DNA of 20,586 nucleotides from Monoraphidium neglectum (taxonomy: Eukaryota; Chlorophyta; Chlorophyceae; Sphaeropleales; Selenastraceae). Location: positions 1 to 20,586 of the forward strand of contig NW_014013378.1 in the NCBI RefSeq assembly GCF_000611645.1, given 5' to 3'. This document shows positions 1 through 9,300 of the stretch, one piece after another (the stretch's first letter is position 1; every line of letters begins with the position of its first letter). The notes below the pieces were generated by a model that saw only the letters and a program-made list of their open reading frames with translations, was not told where the DNA came from and did no database searches. The position numbers and the translations under genes are program-made.

Positions 1-246
1 GGTGAGGACAGGCCTGAGGGCGCCGGGTGCCCTGGGGTGCCACGCGGGTGCCCTGGGCTGGCGGCTGGCTTGGAACGAGGCCGCACGTTGAGGCGCGTGA
101 AGCCGCATCCCGCCTCTCCTGCGACCCTTGACAGGGCGCTCCCACGCGCTCCCAAGGCGAGCTGCAGGCCTACAGCCAAGAACCCCGCGTGGCCTCACCA
201 CCACAGCCCCCACCACCCCCACCACGGCCCCACCCCAGCCGTTCAC
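1..246. other. Probable intron of the NUDIX gene up to the window edge
   Basis: It follows the donor at 246-245 (minus strand). It holds C/T-rich sequence and no coding stretch I can support, so the downstream NUDIX exons probably lie outside the window. Confidence 0.4.
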
Positions 247-2010
247 CTCCATCGTAATTTCCTCCAGGTCCCTGCTGCCCGGGTTGTCGTCAGGCTGGGG
301 GTCAATGACCAGGAAGGGCTGGAACCGGTTCATGCACCACTTGACCTCCGCCAGGCCGGGGTGCTGCGGCGGCAGCAGCGGCACCCAGCGGCCGCCGGTG
401 AGCCACGCCTAGGGTGCAGGGGCGGTGCGACGGTGGCGCGCCGGCGGGCGTAAGCGAGTGCGTGCCAGGGCTAATGGGAAGGGCCGGGGGGTGGCAGTGG
501 CGGCTGCTGGAGCGCACTTAGCAGGGCGTTGGCGGCTAAAAACCAAGCAGGCTATAAACTCTGCCCAAGAGGCCTGCGTGCACCCCCATGCAAGACCTGG
601 CAGCAGCGGGCCCCCAGGCCATGCTTCCCGCCGCGCTGCGTGCGAGAACGGCGCCGCCCGCAGTGCGTTTCCGCGTGCCGCCGCACCTCCTCTGACAGCT
701 CAGCCCTGGCGCACTCCTGCAGGTCGGCGTGCTTTGAGGGGCTGAAGCCGCCGGTGGGCAGGCAGTACATGAGGGCGTTGGGCCCCTGGAGTGGATGGCG
801 GCCGCGGAAGGGGAGGGGTGTGGGCGGACAGTGGTGTGCAAGGGGCGTTCTGTGCAGAGGGCAAGGGGCGTTCTGTGCAGAGGGCAGCAGGCGGCGGGGT
901 GCCTCCTGGGTCGCCCCTGAATTGCTTGTGGTGCGCATGGGGTCGTTCTGGAGGACCCCTTGCGCGCGCAGAAGAACACGCCCCTGCGCGCGCACGGCAC
1001 ATGAAGCTTGTGCATGCATGGGCGTGCACAAAAGCACGCATGCGCAGCAGCGCACGCGCGCTGACGCGAGTGCAAGCACCACCACTCCCACTTTCTTGCC
1101 CCAAAAAGGATGCCTGGATCCCACATGCACGTGCCGCCGAGTACATGTCCACGCCCCGCCCCCCCCACCTGCGCGTACTCCCGTATCACTGTGACGTCAC
1201 CGCCCTTGCGGCCGTCGGTATGCGGGTGGAAGGGGAAGGTCACCGCAAAGCTGTAGTTGGCCTGGGGGTGACCCACCACGTCAAAATTCAACTCATGCGC
1301 CTTGTGATAACGCAGGTTGTGCAGCGGGGCAGACGGGGGGCACAAGGAGGGGTCACAGGCGGGAAGACGGGGCAAGGGAGCGCAGGGAGTGGGAAAGTAG
1401 GCGAGCAGGGCGAGCCTTGAACCTGAAGCACACGAGGCAAGTGCGCGGCAGGGCGTGGGCGTCTGCTGGCACGGAGTCGTGCGTGCGCCGGTGCCGCGCG
1501 AGCGCGCATGCTGCTGCGCTCCCGCCGCCCCAGTGCTGCCGCCGCCCCGGCGCTGCTGCCGCCGCCCGCTCAGCCGCGGCAAACTGGGTGCTGCAGGACT
1601 GCAGAGGCTCCTGTGTGGCTCACGTGTGAGGGGTCGCGGCCGGGCGAGGTGAACTTGACCCTGCGGTTGTAGAGTGTGAGGTAGCGGTGGTGCAGCACCT
1701 CCTCCAGGGAGACCTCAAACTGGTTCAGCGGCATGTCCACAGAGGGCAGGGGCCCGCCCACACGCCCGTCGCGGGCGACGACAAACTGCTGCTGGACGGG
1801 CGCCGCTGCCAGCCCGCCCGCGCCGTTGCCGCCGGCGCCCGCGCCGCCGTTGCGGGCGCTGTTGCTACTTCTGGGGCCGCCACCGCCGCCGCCGGCGCTG
1901 TCGCTGGCACTTGCGGCGTGGGCGGTGGTTCCAAAGCTCGGGTGGACGTGGGCACCTGCAGGGATCACATGGGATGGGTGGCTTGAGCTGCAGACGTTGA
2001 ATGGTGCCAT
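247..2010 (-). CDS. NUDIX hydrolase domain protein (5' part, runs off left edge)
   Basis: Four exons are visible, all joined in phase 0: 1624-2010, 1169-1300, 687-785 and 247-408. After an N-terminal Gly/Ala/Ser-rich low-complexity stretch comes a NUDIX-like fold. A strand-rich lead-in contains HELNFDVVGHPQ and FAVTFPFHPH. Then come GGDVTVIREYAQ, a NUDIX box beginning TGGFSPSK and closing AELSEEAWLTGG, and a C-terminal strand RFQPFLVIDPQPDDNP. NUDIX enzymes hydrolyse nucleoside diphosphates linked to another moiety; the substrate cannot be read here. The box keeps the metal-binding EL-x-EE core, but the usual upstream Glu is His and the usual Arg is Ala. An intron splits the box after the two Glu. 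Donor GAG|GTGAAC at 247 shows that more exons lie to the left. ATG 2010 is the first in-frame start, but a 3'-splice-like CCTGCAG just inside it means the true first exon may lie upstream. The low-complexity N-terminus could be an organelle transit peptide (inference). Confidence 0.72.
841..886. repeat. Tandem duplication, 2 x 23 bp
   Basis: A 23-bp unit beginning AGGGGCGTTCTGTGCAGAGG occurs at 841-863 and again, head to tail, at 864-886. It lies in the NUDIX intron between the exons at 687-785 and 1169-1300, so it does not affect the protein. Confidence 0.9.
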
Positions 2011-2508
2011 AGTGCGCCGTCACACAAGAGCAAGCAGCACGTCCAAGGCGTCCCATTCACCCACCTGATAATAGCAACGGCCTCCAGACCGATGCGTCTG
2101 TGACGCCGCTCCGGCTGCGCCGACTTGCGACGAAGCCGCGCACGGTGCGACCAGCTGCAGCAACCCTGCCGCCGGCGCTGACGCCGGATATTATTTGTGT
2201 GAGGCTACTGTGCATCTCCGGGCGCAAGCCCTGCGCCCGCTGCTGTGGGCTGCGCACCAGAGTTGAAGAGTGGCCTACGGTGAGTCCGTGTGGAGATGAC
2301 TTGCGAAGTATACAAAGCGACATAAACAAGAATCGAAGCGGCATATATAGACTCGAATGCTGGACTACTCCCTGAAGACGTACTCTTGATCTGGGTCACC
2401 AGGTCACCTCCAGGCTTTGACAAGGGGGCGCTTTGAGTAGTCTGGAGATTGCAGGATCATTGTCCTAATATGCTGGAATACTCGTTGCCCTTCTAGTCGC
2501 CAGCTCAC
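2011..2508. promoter_or_regulatory. Divergent promoter region between the NUDIX and PAM18 genes
   Basis: The two genes start away from each other across about 500 bp with no supportable coding sequence. The only recognisable element is a TATA-like TATATAG at 2344-2350. In plus orientation it is about 160 bp upstream of the PAM18 ATG. No clear core element was seen for the NUDIX gene. Confidence 0.5.
2344..2350 (+). promoter_or_regulatory. TATA-like box upstream of PAM18
   Basis: TATATAG sits in an otherwise GC-rich context. Its position fits a transcription start roughly 30 bp downstream and a 5'UTR of about 130 nt before ATG 2509. This rests on motif and position only. Confidence 0.4.
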
Positions 2509-2638
2509 ATGGTGCGATCGCCTTTTCGCAGGCGGCTCCGGTCACTTACTCCAAAATTGCTGCAATTGTTCCGACCGGAGTGAACTTGAGCCTTGTTACG
2601 CGCTGGAGCACGAAGCACCTGGGTGGCTCTGCGCCGAT

Positions 2639-2675
<37 letters not shown>

Positions 2676-3242
2676 GCTGCTGGCCACGTCACCAAACCCG
2701 CTCGCCCCTTGCGCACAGAGCACACCCCTCGTCTTGGGCCTCGGCGTGGCCGCCGCTGCGTTTGTGGGCAAGCAGGCGGTGCAGCAGTATGTGAAGCTGA
2801 GGGCACGCCCCCCCAGCATCCGCGCCTTCTATAAGGTCCGCACCGTGGCGCCAGCAGCAGGCCCCCGATGGTCCGCCTCAGACCAGTCTGCTCAGCTCAG
2901 CAAATTTCCAGTGAGGCAGCTGTGTCCCACAGTGGCACACCAATGCGTTCTGCCCAGACATGCGAGCAGGTGCCACGTTTTTGCCTGTCCGCCTCGGCCC
3001 ATAGGCGCCACTCTTCGGCTCTGCCACCCCCTCCCACCCCCTCAATCCCATCCCCAGGGCGGCTTTGCCCCTACCATGGACCGGCGGGAAGCGTCGCTGA
3101 TCCTTGGGCTGCGGGAGAGCGCGGGGGAGGAGAAGGTCAAGGACGCCCACCGCCGCATCATGATCGCCAACCACCCGGACTCTGGTGCGGTGGGATGGGG
3201 ATGTGATGGCAAAGGGGGCAGGGCGCGGAGCGAGGGCAGCAG

Positions 3243-3299
<57 letters not shown>

Positions 3300-3556
3300 A
3301 CAGTGGCAGCAGTAGCAACAGTAGCAGCAGCAGCAGCAGCAGCGCGGTAGAAGAAAAAGCAGCCGCAGCACTGTCACATGTGACTCACGAGCCATTCTGC
3401 AAGTGGCTGCTGCGCGCAAGTTTACCTGTGTCCCCTCACCCCGGCCTGATCCCTCACCTTACCCCTGCAGGCGGCAGCAGCTTCATTGCAGCAAAGGTGA
3501 ACGAGGCAAAGGACATCCTGCTGGGCAAAAAAAAGAAGTCAGGGTCTGTCTTCTAG
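2509..3556 (+). CDS. PAM18: TIM14/PAM18 J-domain subunit of the mitochondrial import motor
   Basis: Proposed join: 2509-2511, 2719-2835, 3058-3184, 3471-3556, giving 110 residues; plant TIM14 proteins are about 112. A short hydrophobic N-terminal segment (TPLVLGLGVAAAAF) is followed by a basic linker ending RPPSIRAFYK. The family signature GGFAPTMDRREASLILG comes next, then the J domain with the invariant HPD at residues 79-81, and a C-terminus INEAKD-like stretch ending KKSGSVF. In this family the protein sits in the mitochondrial inner membrane and stimulates the ATPase of matrix Hsp70 at the TIM23 channel. Exons 2-4 are secure: phases match (0, 0, 1) and the spliced protein follows the plant family without gaps. 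The first exon is inferred: no in-frame ATG precedes Ser-Thr-Pro, but ATG 2509 directly abuts a GTGCGA donor whose splicing to 2719 gives Met-Ser-Thr-Pro. Introns 1 and 3 carry CTG and CAG repeats. Confidence 0.88.
2641..2673 (+). repeat. (CTG)11 microsatellite in PAM18 intron 1
   Basis: There are eleven perfect CTG units, followed by CCG CTG CTG. In the proposed gene model the tract is intronic, about 45 nt before the acceptor at 2718. It creates long poly-Ala and poly-Leu frames that are artefacts of the repeat. Confidence 0.9.
3244..3342 (+). repeat. Interrupted (CAG)n microsatellite in PAM18 intron 3
   Basis: Fifteen perfect CAG units (3244-3288) are followed by CAA/CAG/TGG/TAG variants and a second pure run of six CAG units ending at 3342. 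The tract is inside intron 3 (3185-3470). Apparent poly-Gln, poly-Ser and poly-Leu/Cys frames across it are not genes. Its sequence is complementary to the CTG tract of intron 1. Confidence 0.92.
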
Positions 3557-4103
3557 GGGGCCAAGCCGCCCGGCCTGGCGGATGCAAGCGTTTGCCCCAC
3601 TGCACACTGCGACGTTTTGCACAGCCGCCGTCTGCGGCGCGACCGCCGCGGATATGCCAGCATGTTTTGCCAGATTTGAGCAGGCGTGTTTGGATTATGC
3701 CAGCCTGCGCCAGACCTCGAGCTTGATGGCCGGCCCTTGTCTTGCTTGACGTCCGCTGTGAGCTCCTGTGAGGAGCGCCCACTCAACTGCCGCTGCACCG
3801 CACGCACGCCGTGGGGTCGGCGCTGTGTGCTGTGCAGGTTTGCTTGACCTTTGACAACCACAATCTCCGTGTACATTGAGGCTTGACCCCACCATCCCCT
3901 AGCCACAGGCCTCGTTCTTGTTTCAATCGGCATGTTGTGCAGCGGTTGTGTGCGAAGCGTGCTGTCCTTGCCCGTAAAACACAGGCAAACGCTCATGTAA
4001 CTGCCCCCTCCAGTTTGGTTGCCGCGATGCTGTTGAATTTGTTGGGCATGTAACGATCAAGAGATATCTCAGGACACTAATGTCTGTCAACCTGCCCCAG
4101 CAT
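3557..4103. other. Intergenic: PAM18 3'UTR and convergent gene ends
   Basis: No coding sequence is supported. Two TGTAA motifs on the plus strand (3996-4000 and 4049-4053) and one on the minus strand (4104-4108) place the 3' ends of the PAM18 and the secreted-protein genes within about 100 bp of each other. Confidence 0.5.
3996..4053 (+). terminator. Putative polyadenylation signals (2 x TGTAA) of PAM18
   Basis: TGTAA occurs at 3996-4000 and 4049-4053, about 440 and 495 nt after the PAM18 stop. TGTAA is the standard near-upstream polyadenylation element in green algae. Which copy is used cannot be told from sequence. Confidence 0.45.
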
Positions 4104-4108
4104 TTACA
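4104..4108 (-). terminator. Putative polyadenylation signal of the secreted-protein gene
   Basis: TGTAA on the minus strand, about 560 nt downstream of the stop at 4665. It is the first such motif after that stop. Confidence 0.35.
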
Positions 4109-4325
4109 TGGTACCCGCCATGGGGCTGGTGTCAGGAGCTGAGCCGGCTGCGGCTCTGCACTGCGAGTGCAAAAGTGCTCGGGAAACCCGCCACATCCAG
4201 CTCACCAAACAATTGGGAGCCACTGATGCAGCCAAGTTTATGGTCGGGCCAGGTCAACACACTTTCGTCCTGTGACTGAAGAAATATCAACAAAGCAATC
4301 GCTGTGGATGGAAGGCTCGCCTCGT

Positions 4326-4400
4326 TGCCGGTGACAGCGTCCCGCGCGCGGCCCCATGGCACACAAAGCAGCCGCACGTGGGGTCGCGCTGTCACCGGCA
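4326..4400. repeat. Perfect 14-bp inverted repeat with 47-nt loop
   Basis: TGCCGGTGACAGCG at 4326-4339 is the exact reverse complement of 4387-4400. It lies in the presumed 3'UTR of the secreted-protein gene, so the RNA could form a GC-rich stem-loop there. I see no flanking target-site duplication, so there is no evidence that it is a transposon end. Confidence 0.85.
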
Positions 4401-4664
4401 TGCGGGCCCTCCAATCCTTTGTCTGTGAAGCCCCGAGATGCGCCCCCCCCCCCAACCTGCTGCTGCTGCTACCCAGCCGGCGCTGCCGCACGCGCGGCAC
4501 CCGCCCGGACATCACCACCAAGCCGCGTCGGCGACGCCGCCAGCTAATGCCATTGCGCCAGCGCCCGAAGCGTGCGTCCCGCGGAAAAGTAACTCGCTCC
4601 TGCACCGAGTCGGATAATGCCAATTAATGCAGCGACGCCTGTGCTGCATCTGTGTTTGCGTGCA

Positions 4665-5680
4665 TCACAGGACGCGCAGCTCGCCCCACAGCTCCAGGAA
4701 CCACTTGCACTTCTCCTCCGGCAGCAGCGCCGCGCCGTAGCCGCTCGTCGCGACTGCGTCCTTGTTCCATGGCAGCTTCTTGCCCTCCACGCCCGTGGCT
4801 GCCGCCAGCTCTGGCAGCCCGATGCCGGTCACCTGTTGGGGCCCGATGGGCAGGAGGGCGTGTCAAGGTTACAGCAACAAACGATAACCGGCATATACAG
4901 GGTGAAGCATGTAGTTATTGCTGGGGCTGACGCCTTGGGCCCCCTGGCGCCCGCGCAACAGCCCAGCCCGCCAGCCCCCTGCAACGGGTGCCTTGGAGGG
5001 CCGGCCCGTGCTAGCGGTTGCGGTCTGACAGACTGACTGGCGGCTGCATCAGACCTGGAATTGGTGCGCCACGCCGTACGCGGTGAACTTAGCCGACGGC
5101 AGCGGCGGCACCAGGGCAAACAGCGCCGCCGCGTTTGGCTTGGCGCCCTCGCCGGGCGTCCACATGACGCCGAGCGTGAGGCTGAACGCCTCGGTGCTGG
5201 GCGGCGCGTCCCCGTTGATACTGAGGGGCGTGAAGCTGACGGTCAGGTTGACGATCGGCGCCGCCGCGTCGGCGGGCAGCGTCGCGCCGCGGTTGCGGAG
5301 CTGGACAGCCAGGAAGGGCGCCGGCTGGCCCGCGCCCTGGGCATCAGGGGCGCCCCGCCTGGGGCCGACTGCGGCGAAGGGGCTGGTGGGCTTCTGGCCA
5401 AACACGTACATCTCGTTGGTCTTGTCGCCCGCGGAGGATTGCGTGTAGCCGTTGCAAGCGGCGCCCGCGCAGCCCGCGGGCTGCAGCGCGACGCCCCCGG
5501 GGCGGCCGCCGACGGCCCACCCGGGCGCCTTGCCGATGGACACCACCACTGCTGTGTTGAAGGCCAGGCCCTCTGGCCGGAGCGCAGGCGCGGCGCCGGC
5601 CTGGCGGGCCAGGTTTGAGGCCGCGGCCCCGGAGGCCAGGAGCGCCAGTCCCAGCGCCAGCCCCAGCGAAGCGCCGGCTG
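4665..5680 (-). CDS. Small secreted protein, family not recognised
   Basis: Two exons are clear: about 5680 to 5055 and 4832-4665, joined in phase 0 at CAG|GTCTGA, with the stop TGA at 4667-4665. The protein opens with a hydrophobic stretch (ASLGLALGLALLASGAAA) that looks like a signal-peptide core. It continues as a roughly 250-residue soluble domain rich in beta-type segments (NTAVVVSIGKAPGW, VNLTVSFTPLSING, AFSLTLGVMWTPGEG) and ends ELWGELRVL. It has one N-glycosylation sequon (NLT) and three Cys (CAGAAC plus a late CKW). An in-frame stop just upstream of Ala-Ala-Gly means the start codon must be in a separate first exon. The acceptor is probably at 5682-5681 or 5679-5678, phase 1. ATG 5890 with a donor after CTG G is phase-compatible but unproven. 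I cannot assign a function; extracellular or wall/endomembrane location is inferred from the signal peptide. Confidence 0.6.
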
Positions 5681-5890
5681 CTCATTCAGTCCGTTGTGAG
5701 GTGGCAAGGGAGGAGTGGGTGTCAAACAGGCGTGCGCGCGGGCCCGATGGGCGTGGCCGCCGTCCGGCTGAACATCATTGGCATCGATTTCAGGCGTGAA
5801 GCTACTCTGAGACAATTGAGAGATGTCCTGAAAGACTGCTGCTACAGCACCCAGTGCGCTGGTGACGAGTGTGCTCGCATCTCCAAGCAT

Positions 5891-6328
5891 GCGCGCCGCC
5901 GCTGGCCCGCACGCGGCCCCTGCCCCATAGACCCATACCTAGCCGGTTCCAAGCCATTTCGGATTGTCCACCCCCACCGCCCGCTGCGTTGTGGCTGCCT
6001 TTGCGAAGCGCGAAGAAACACTCCGCCGGTGTGCTGCAGGTTACGCGAGACTGGCAGCTACCAGTTGCATATAAGACTTACAAGCTGATACATTAAGCAT
6101 CAACACATGTGATGAAAGCCTTCCTGGGGCTGCATGTCGCAGCAGGGAACTCCCGCCACGACAGAGGTGACCCCGGGTGACAAGGATCCTACACGGTACA
6201 GGACGGCGCGAATAGATATGAAAGCATCCAAGAAATCGAATCGTAGCCGATACACGTCAGCAGCGTCCAGCATCGCGGCGCATGCCGCACCATCCACGGG
6301 CCCTGAACCAGCACAGTAGTGCAGCCCT
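5891..6328. other. Intergenic: CotH 3'UTR and promoter of the secreted-protein gene
   Basis: No coding sequence is supported. On the minus strand it contains a TGTAA (6078-6082), about 250 nt after the CotH stop, and just beyond it an A/T-rich TATATG-like element (about 6068-6074) that could serve the next gene. The two genes therefore appear closely packed. Confidence 0.45.
6078..6082 (-). terminator. Putative polyadenylation signal of the CotH-family gene
   Basis: TGTAA on the minus strand, roughly 250 nt downstream of the TGA at 6331-6329. Motif and spacing fit green-algal genes. Confidence 0.4.
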
Positions 6329-9300
6329 TCACCCACTGGCCGGCGGCGCCGGCACCGGCAGGCTGACCGCCTCAGGGCCAGGAGGTGCGGTTGACGCAGT
6401 CGGCGTGGTGGGCCCGGCCGGCACGGCCGCAGGCGCAGACGCTGCCAACGGCGCCGAGCCGTTGGCGCCGGGAGCAGGTGCGGGGGGCGCAGGGGCAGCG
6501 TCAGCAGCCGCCACGGCCGGCAGCGGCGCAGAGACGTTGGCATTACTGGCCTGTGCAGCGGGCATCGGAAGCAGGTATGCCTCTGGCCCAGCCCCAGGGA
6601 CAGCCTCCTTCGCAAAGGCCTGGTCCATCCAGGCGAGATGCTGCAGCAGCCATGCCTGCAGTTGACAATTGGAAGGGCAGGACACAATCAGTTGCGTCGC
6701 GATGTGTGATATCTATAATTCCACAACGCGCCGATGGCGCATGACTGGTAATCAACTGCAGCAAACTGCAGCAGCACAGCGGGTGTGCTAATGTGTAGTG
6801 CATCAGCATGGGCTTGCGACAACAGCAAGGCGGGTTGTTGACACAGCCAGGGCCAGCAATCGCAGGCACTTGCCTGCAGCTGCGCTATCGTGGCGTCCCA
6901 CTGGGCACGCCACGTCGGGTACAGCGGATCTGCCAGCGCTGCCTTCCACCGCGCAAAGTTGCGGTCGCTGGCGGCGGCGATGTGCGCTTTGACCTGGTTT
7001 GACCATGCGGCACACATGTACGCAGTGGGCAGGGTGCGTAAGGTCCAAAGTGCCGTTAACTTGCGTTGGGAATCAACACACCGGACATCGGGCGAGGCAC
7101 CACTCAAGCAAGCAGCATGACGCACCTTGCCTGACCTTGTGTGCAAGCCTGAAGTCCACGCACAGCAGGGGTCTGTCAAAAACCACCGCGGTGCCTGGCA
7201 ACCAGCAACATAAGCACCGTATGCAACGGGCTCCCTCACCCCTCCACCCGCACACACGCAAAGATTGCACCTGAGTTATCTCGTTGACAAACCACTCGTC
7301 GGGCAGGCGCTCGCGCCTGAGCTCGGCCCAGCGCTGCGCGGCCGCGGCACGGTGTAAGGGCTCCATCCAGAGGCGGCGGTACCACTGTGAGATGCCGTCC
7401 AGGGGCTCCACCTTGCACCTGTGGGGGTGGTGGAGTGTTGGTGCAAGGTGGCCGGGTGTTGGTACAAACACCGGTGCAGGGTGCGGAAGAGGGCAGACGG
7501 CAGAGTAGCTACAAGATGTATACGGCTTCATGAAGGCCTTGCCACCTCCGCCCTTGTGTTCTGCCAATCATTGGAGTGGGGCGGCTGGTGTGCGCCTTGC
7601 CCATGCAGCAAGGCAGGGCAGAGCAGCGCAGTGTGCACATGGGAAAGTGTACGCGCCTGCCGGGGTCGTTACAGATATTGAAGCGCCAGCCCTCGGGGCT
7701 GATGGAGGTGCCCCCGCTGGTCCCATTCGTGTTGGGCTCTGTGTGGGCGATTTAGCATGTGCAAGCGTGCGCACACCCAATAAGGCATGCCGGCAGCCCC
7801 CATCTTGAGCGACGGGGTTGCAAGTGCACACACCACAGCTTGCTGGTTTGTCATGCCGGCTCAGCAAGCTTGCTTGCGCTAGCAACTTAGGGCAGGCTGC
7901 GCCCACTCCAAGTGCCTGCACCTGGTGCAAGCTGCGGGCGGGCGTGACCAATCCCGCGTACCAATTGGGTAGCCGCAGCAGGCGCCAAACGCCTCATCAT
8001 AATCCTGGGAGTGAGGGTGGGGCAGCAGCAGAGTGTCTGTATGTTGCTGCTAAGCACAGACCACATCTCGCAATGCAATTCTGTGCCTCGCTAATCACAC
8101 GTTTGTATTGGCCCAAGGTAGGGGCTGTGATCGATGTTTGCCTTTGCGAGTTGCTGCCGCGCGCTGCTGCGTTGGGCTTGACGCGCAGGAACCCCGGAGC
8201 AGCTCTCGAGCTCATACCCAAAGGGGCCCCATGACCAGAGGGCCGTCACGGTCCTTGTGCAGCTTGATGCTGCCCCTTGCGGTCGGCAAGCGCAGGAAGA
8301 ATGTGTAAGATCAGGACAGCAGTACGAGGGTTTTCTAGCTGCTGTCAGCCTCGAACAGCTCGCCTGCCCCCTCCCCCCCCCCCTGGCGGCGCATGCATGG
8401 CCCCTCCCGCTCCTGGCCCCAAATAAACAGCATTTCATTATACACAAGGAGGCAGTTTCGCCACCTGTAGCCATCTGGATTCTTAGTTATCTCAGTTCCG
8501 AGGAAGTAATCGATGGCCGCCGGGATGTCCAGGCGCTCCGCCACCGCCGTCATGTTGCCAGAAATCAGTGCCGCCTCGTAGTCATCAACATACCTGCAGG
8601 AATTTTAAAGTGCAAGCAGACGAAGCAACATGTATAGGCGCCACGATCACAAGCCACTTGCTCTTCAGCAAAACGTGGCTGGTCTGTGATCTGGCCCTGC
8701 TGTGCTTGAAGGACCCGCCTTTCCCGTCCCCTCCTGAAGCACTGCAAGCCCAGATGGCCTGGCGTGTATCAGTCTGCCCAAAAAGCACGATGCTCATGTG
8801 CACTTGTCGGATGTGCTGCATCCCCACAGGTGGTGGTAGGATCCAGCTTGGCCTGGAAGAGAGCGCGCGGCTTGCTCATACCAACGTGCAAGATGGAACC
8901 GATACCGCCAGCCGCTCTGAGAGGAGGGCCACACCTCTTGAGCCAGTAGAGGTGGTCCTGGTTGGGCTTGTTGGGGTAGTCCACCAGGAAGGTCAGCCGC
9001 GACTGCCGCGTGTCGAAGAAATAGTCACCGGCCGTGTTGTCGTTCTCGTACCGCAGAATCCAGCCGCCTGCACAGCCGGGCCGGGGTTTCGGGGCCGCCG
9101 CCGCGCGCGGGGGCGTTCTCATGGCTTGCTGCAGCCTTCGAGCAGGTCTCTCTGGCTCGCTTCAGCGTTGATGCAAAAACAACAGCCAGCGAGGGGTTTG
9201 GGCCGCCCTGCTGGGCAGCTGCTGACAGCTGGGTGACACCCAGTGGCGCGCTGCTGGCGCGAGAGCCTTCACAGCGGCCCTGGCGTGCTGTGCATGCACA

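Noticed and set aside
1000..1080. Alternating purine-pyrimidine stretch with GCATGC and GCGCGC elements
   Set aside because: It lies in a NUDIX intron. It is possibly Z-DNA-prone but shows no pure repeat and no functional context.
2580..2834. Poly-Ala and poly-Leu frames through the CTG tract
   Set aside because: They are frames produced by the repeat. The PAM18 homology begins after an acceptor at 2718, in a frame lacking an upstream ATG.
3042..3419. Poly-Cys, poly-Leu and poly-Ser frames through the CAG tract
   Set aside because: They are repeat artefacts inside intron 3; flanking residues show no family signal.
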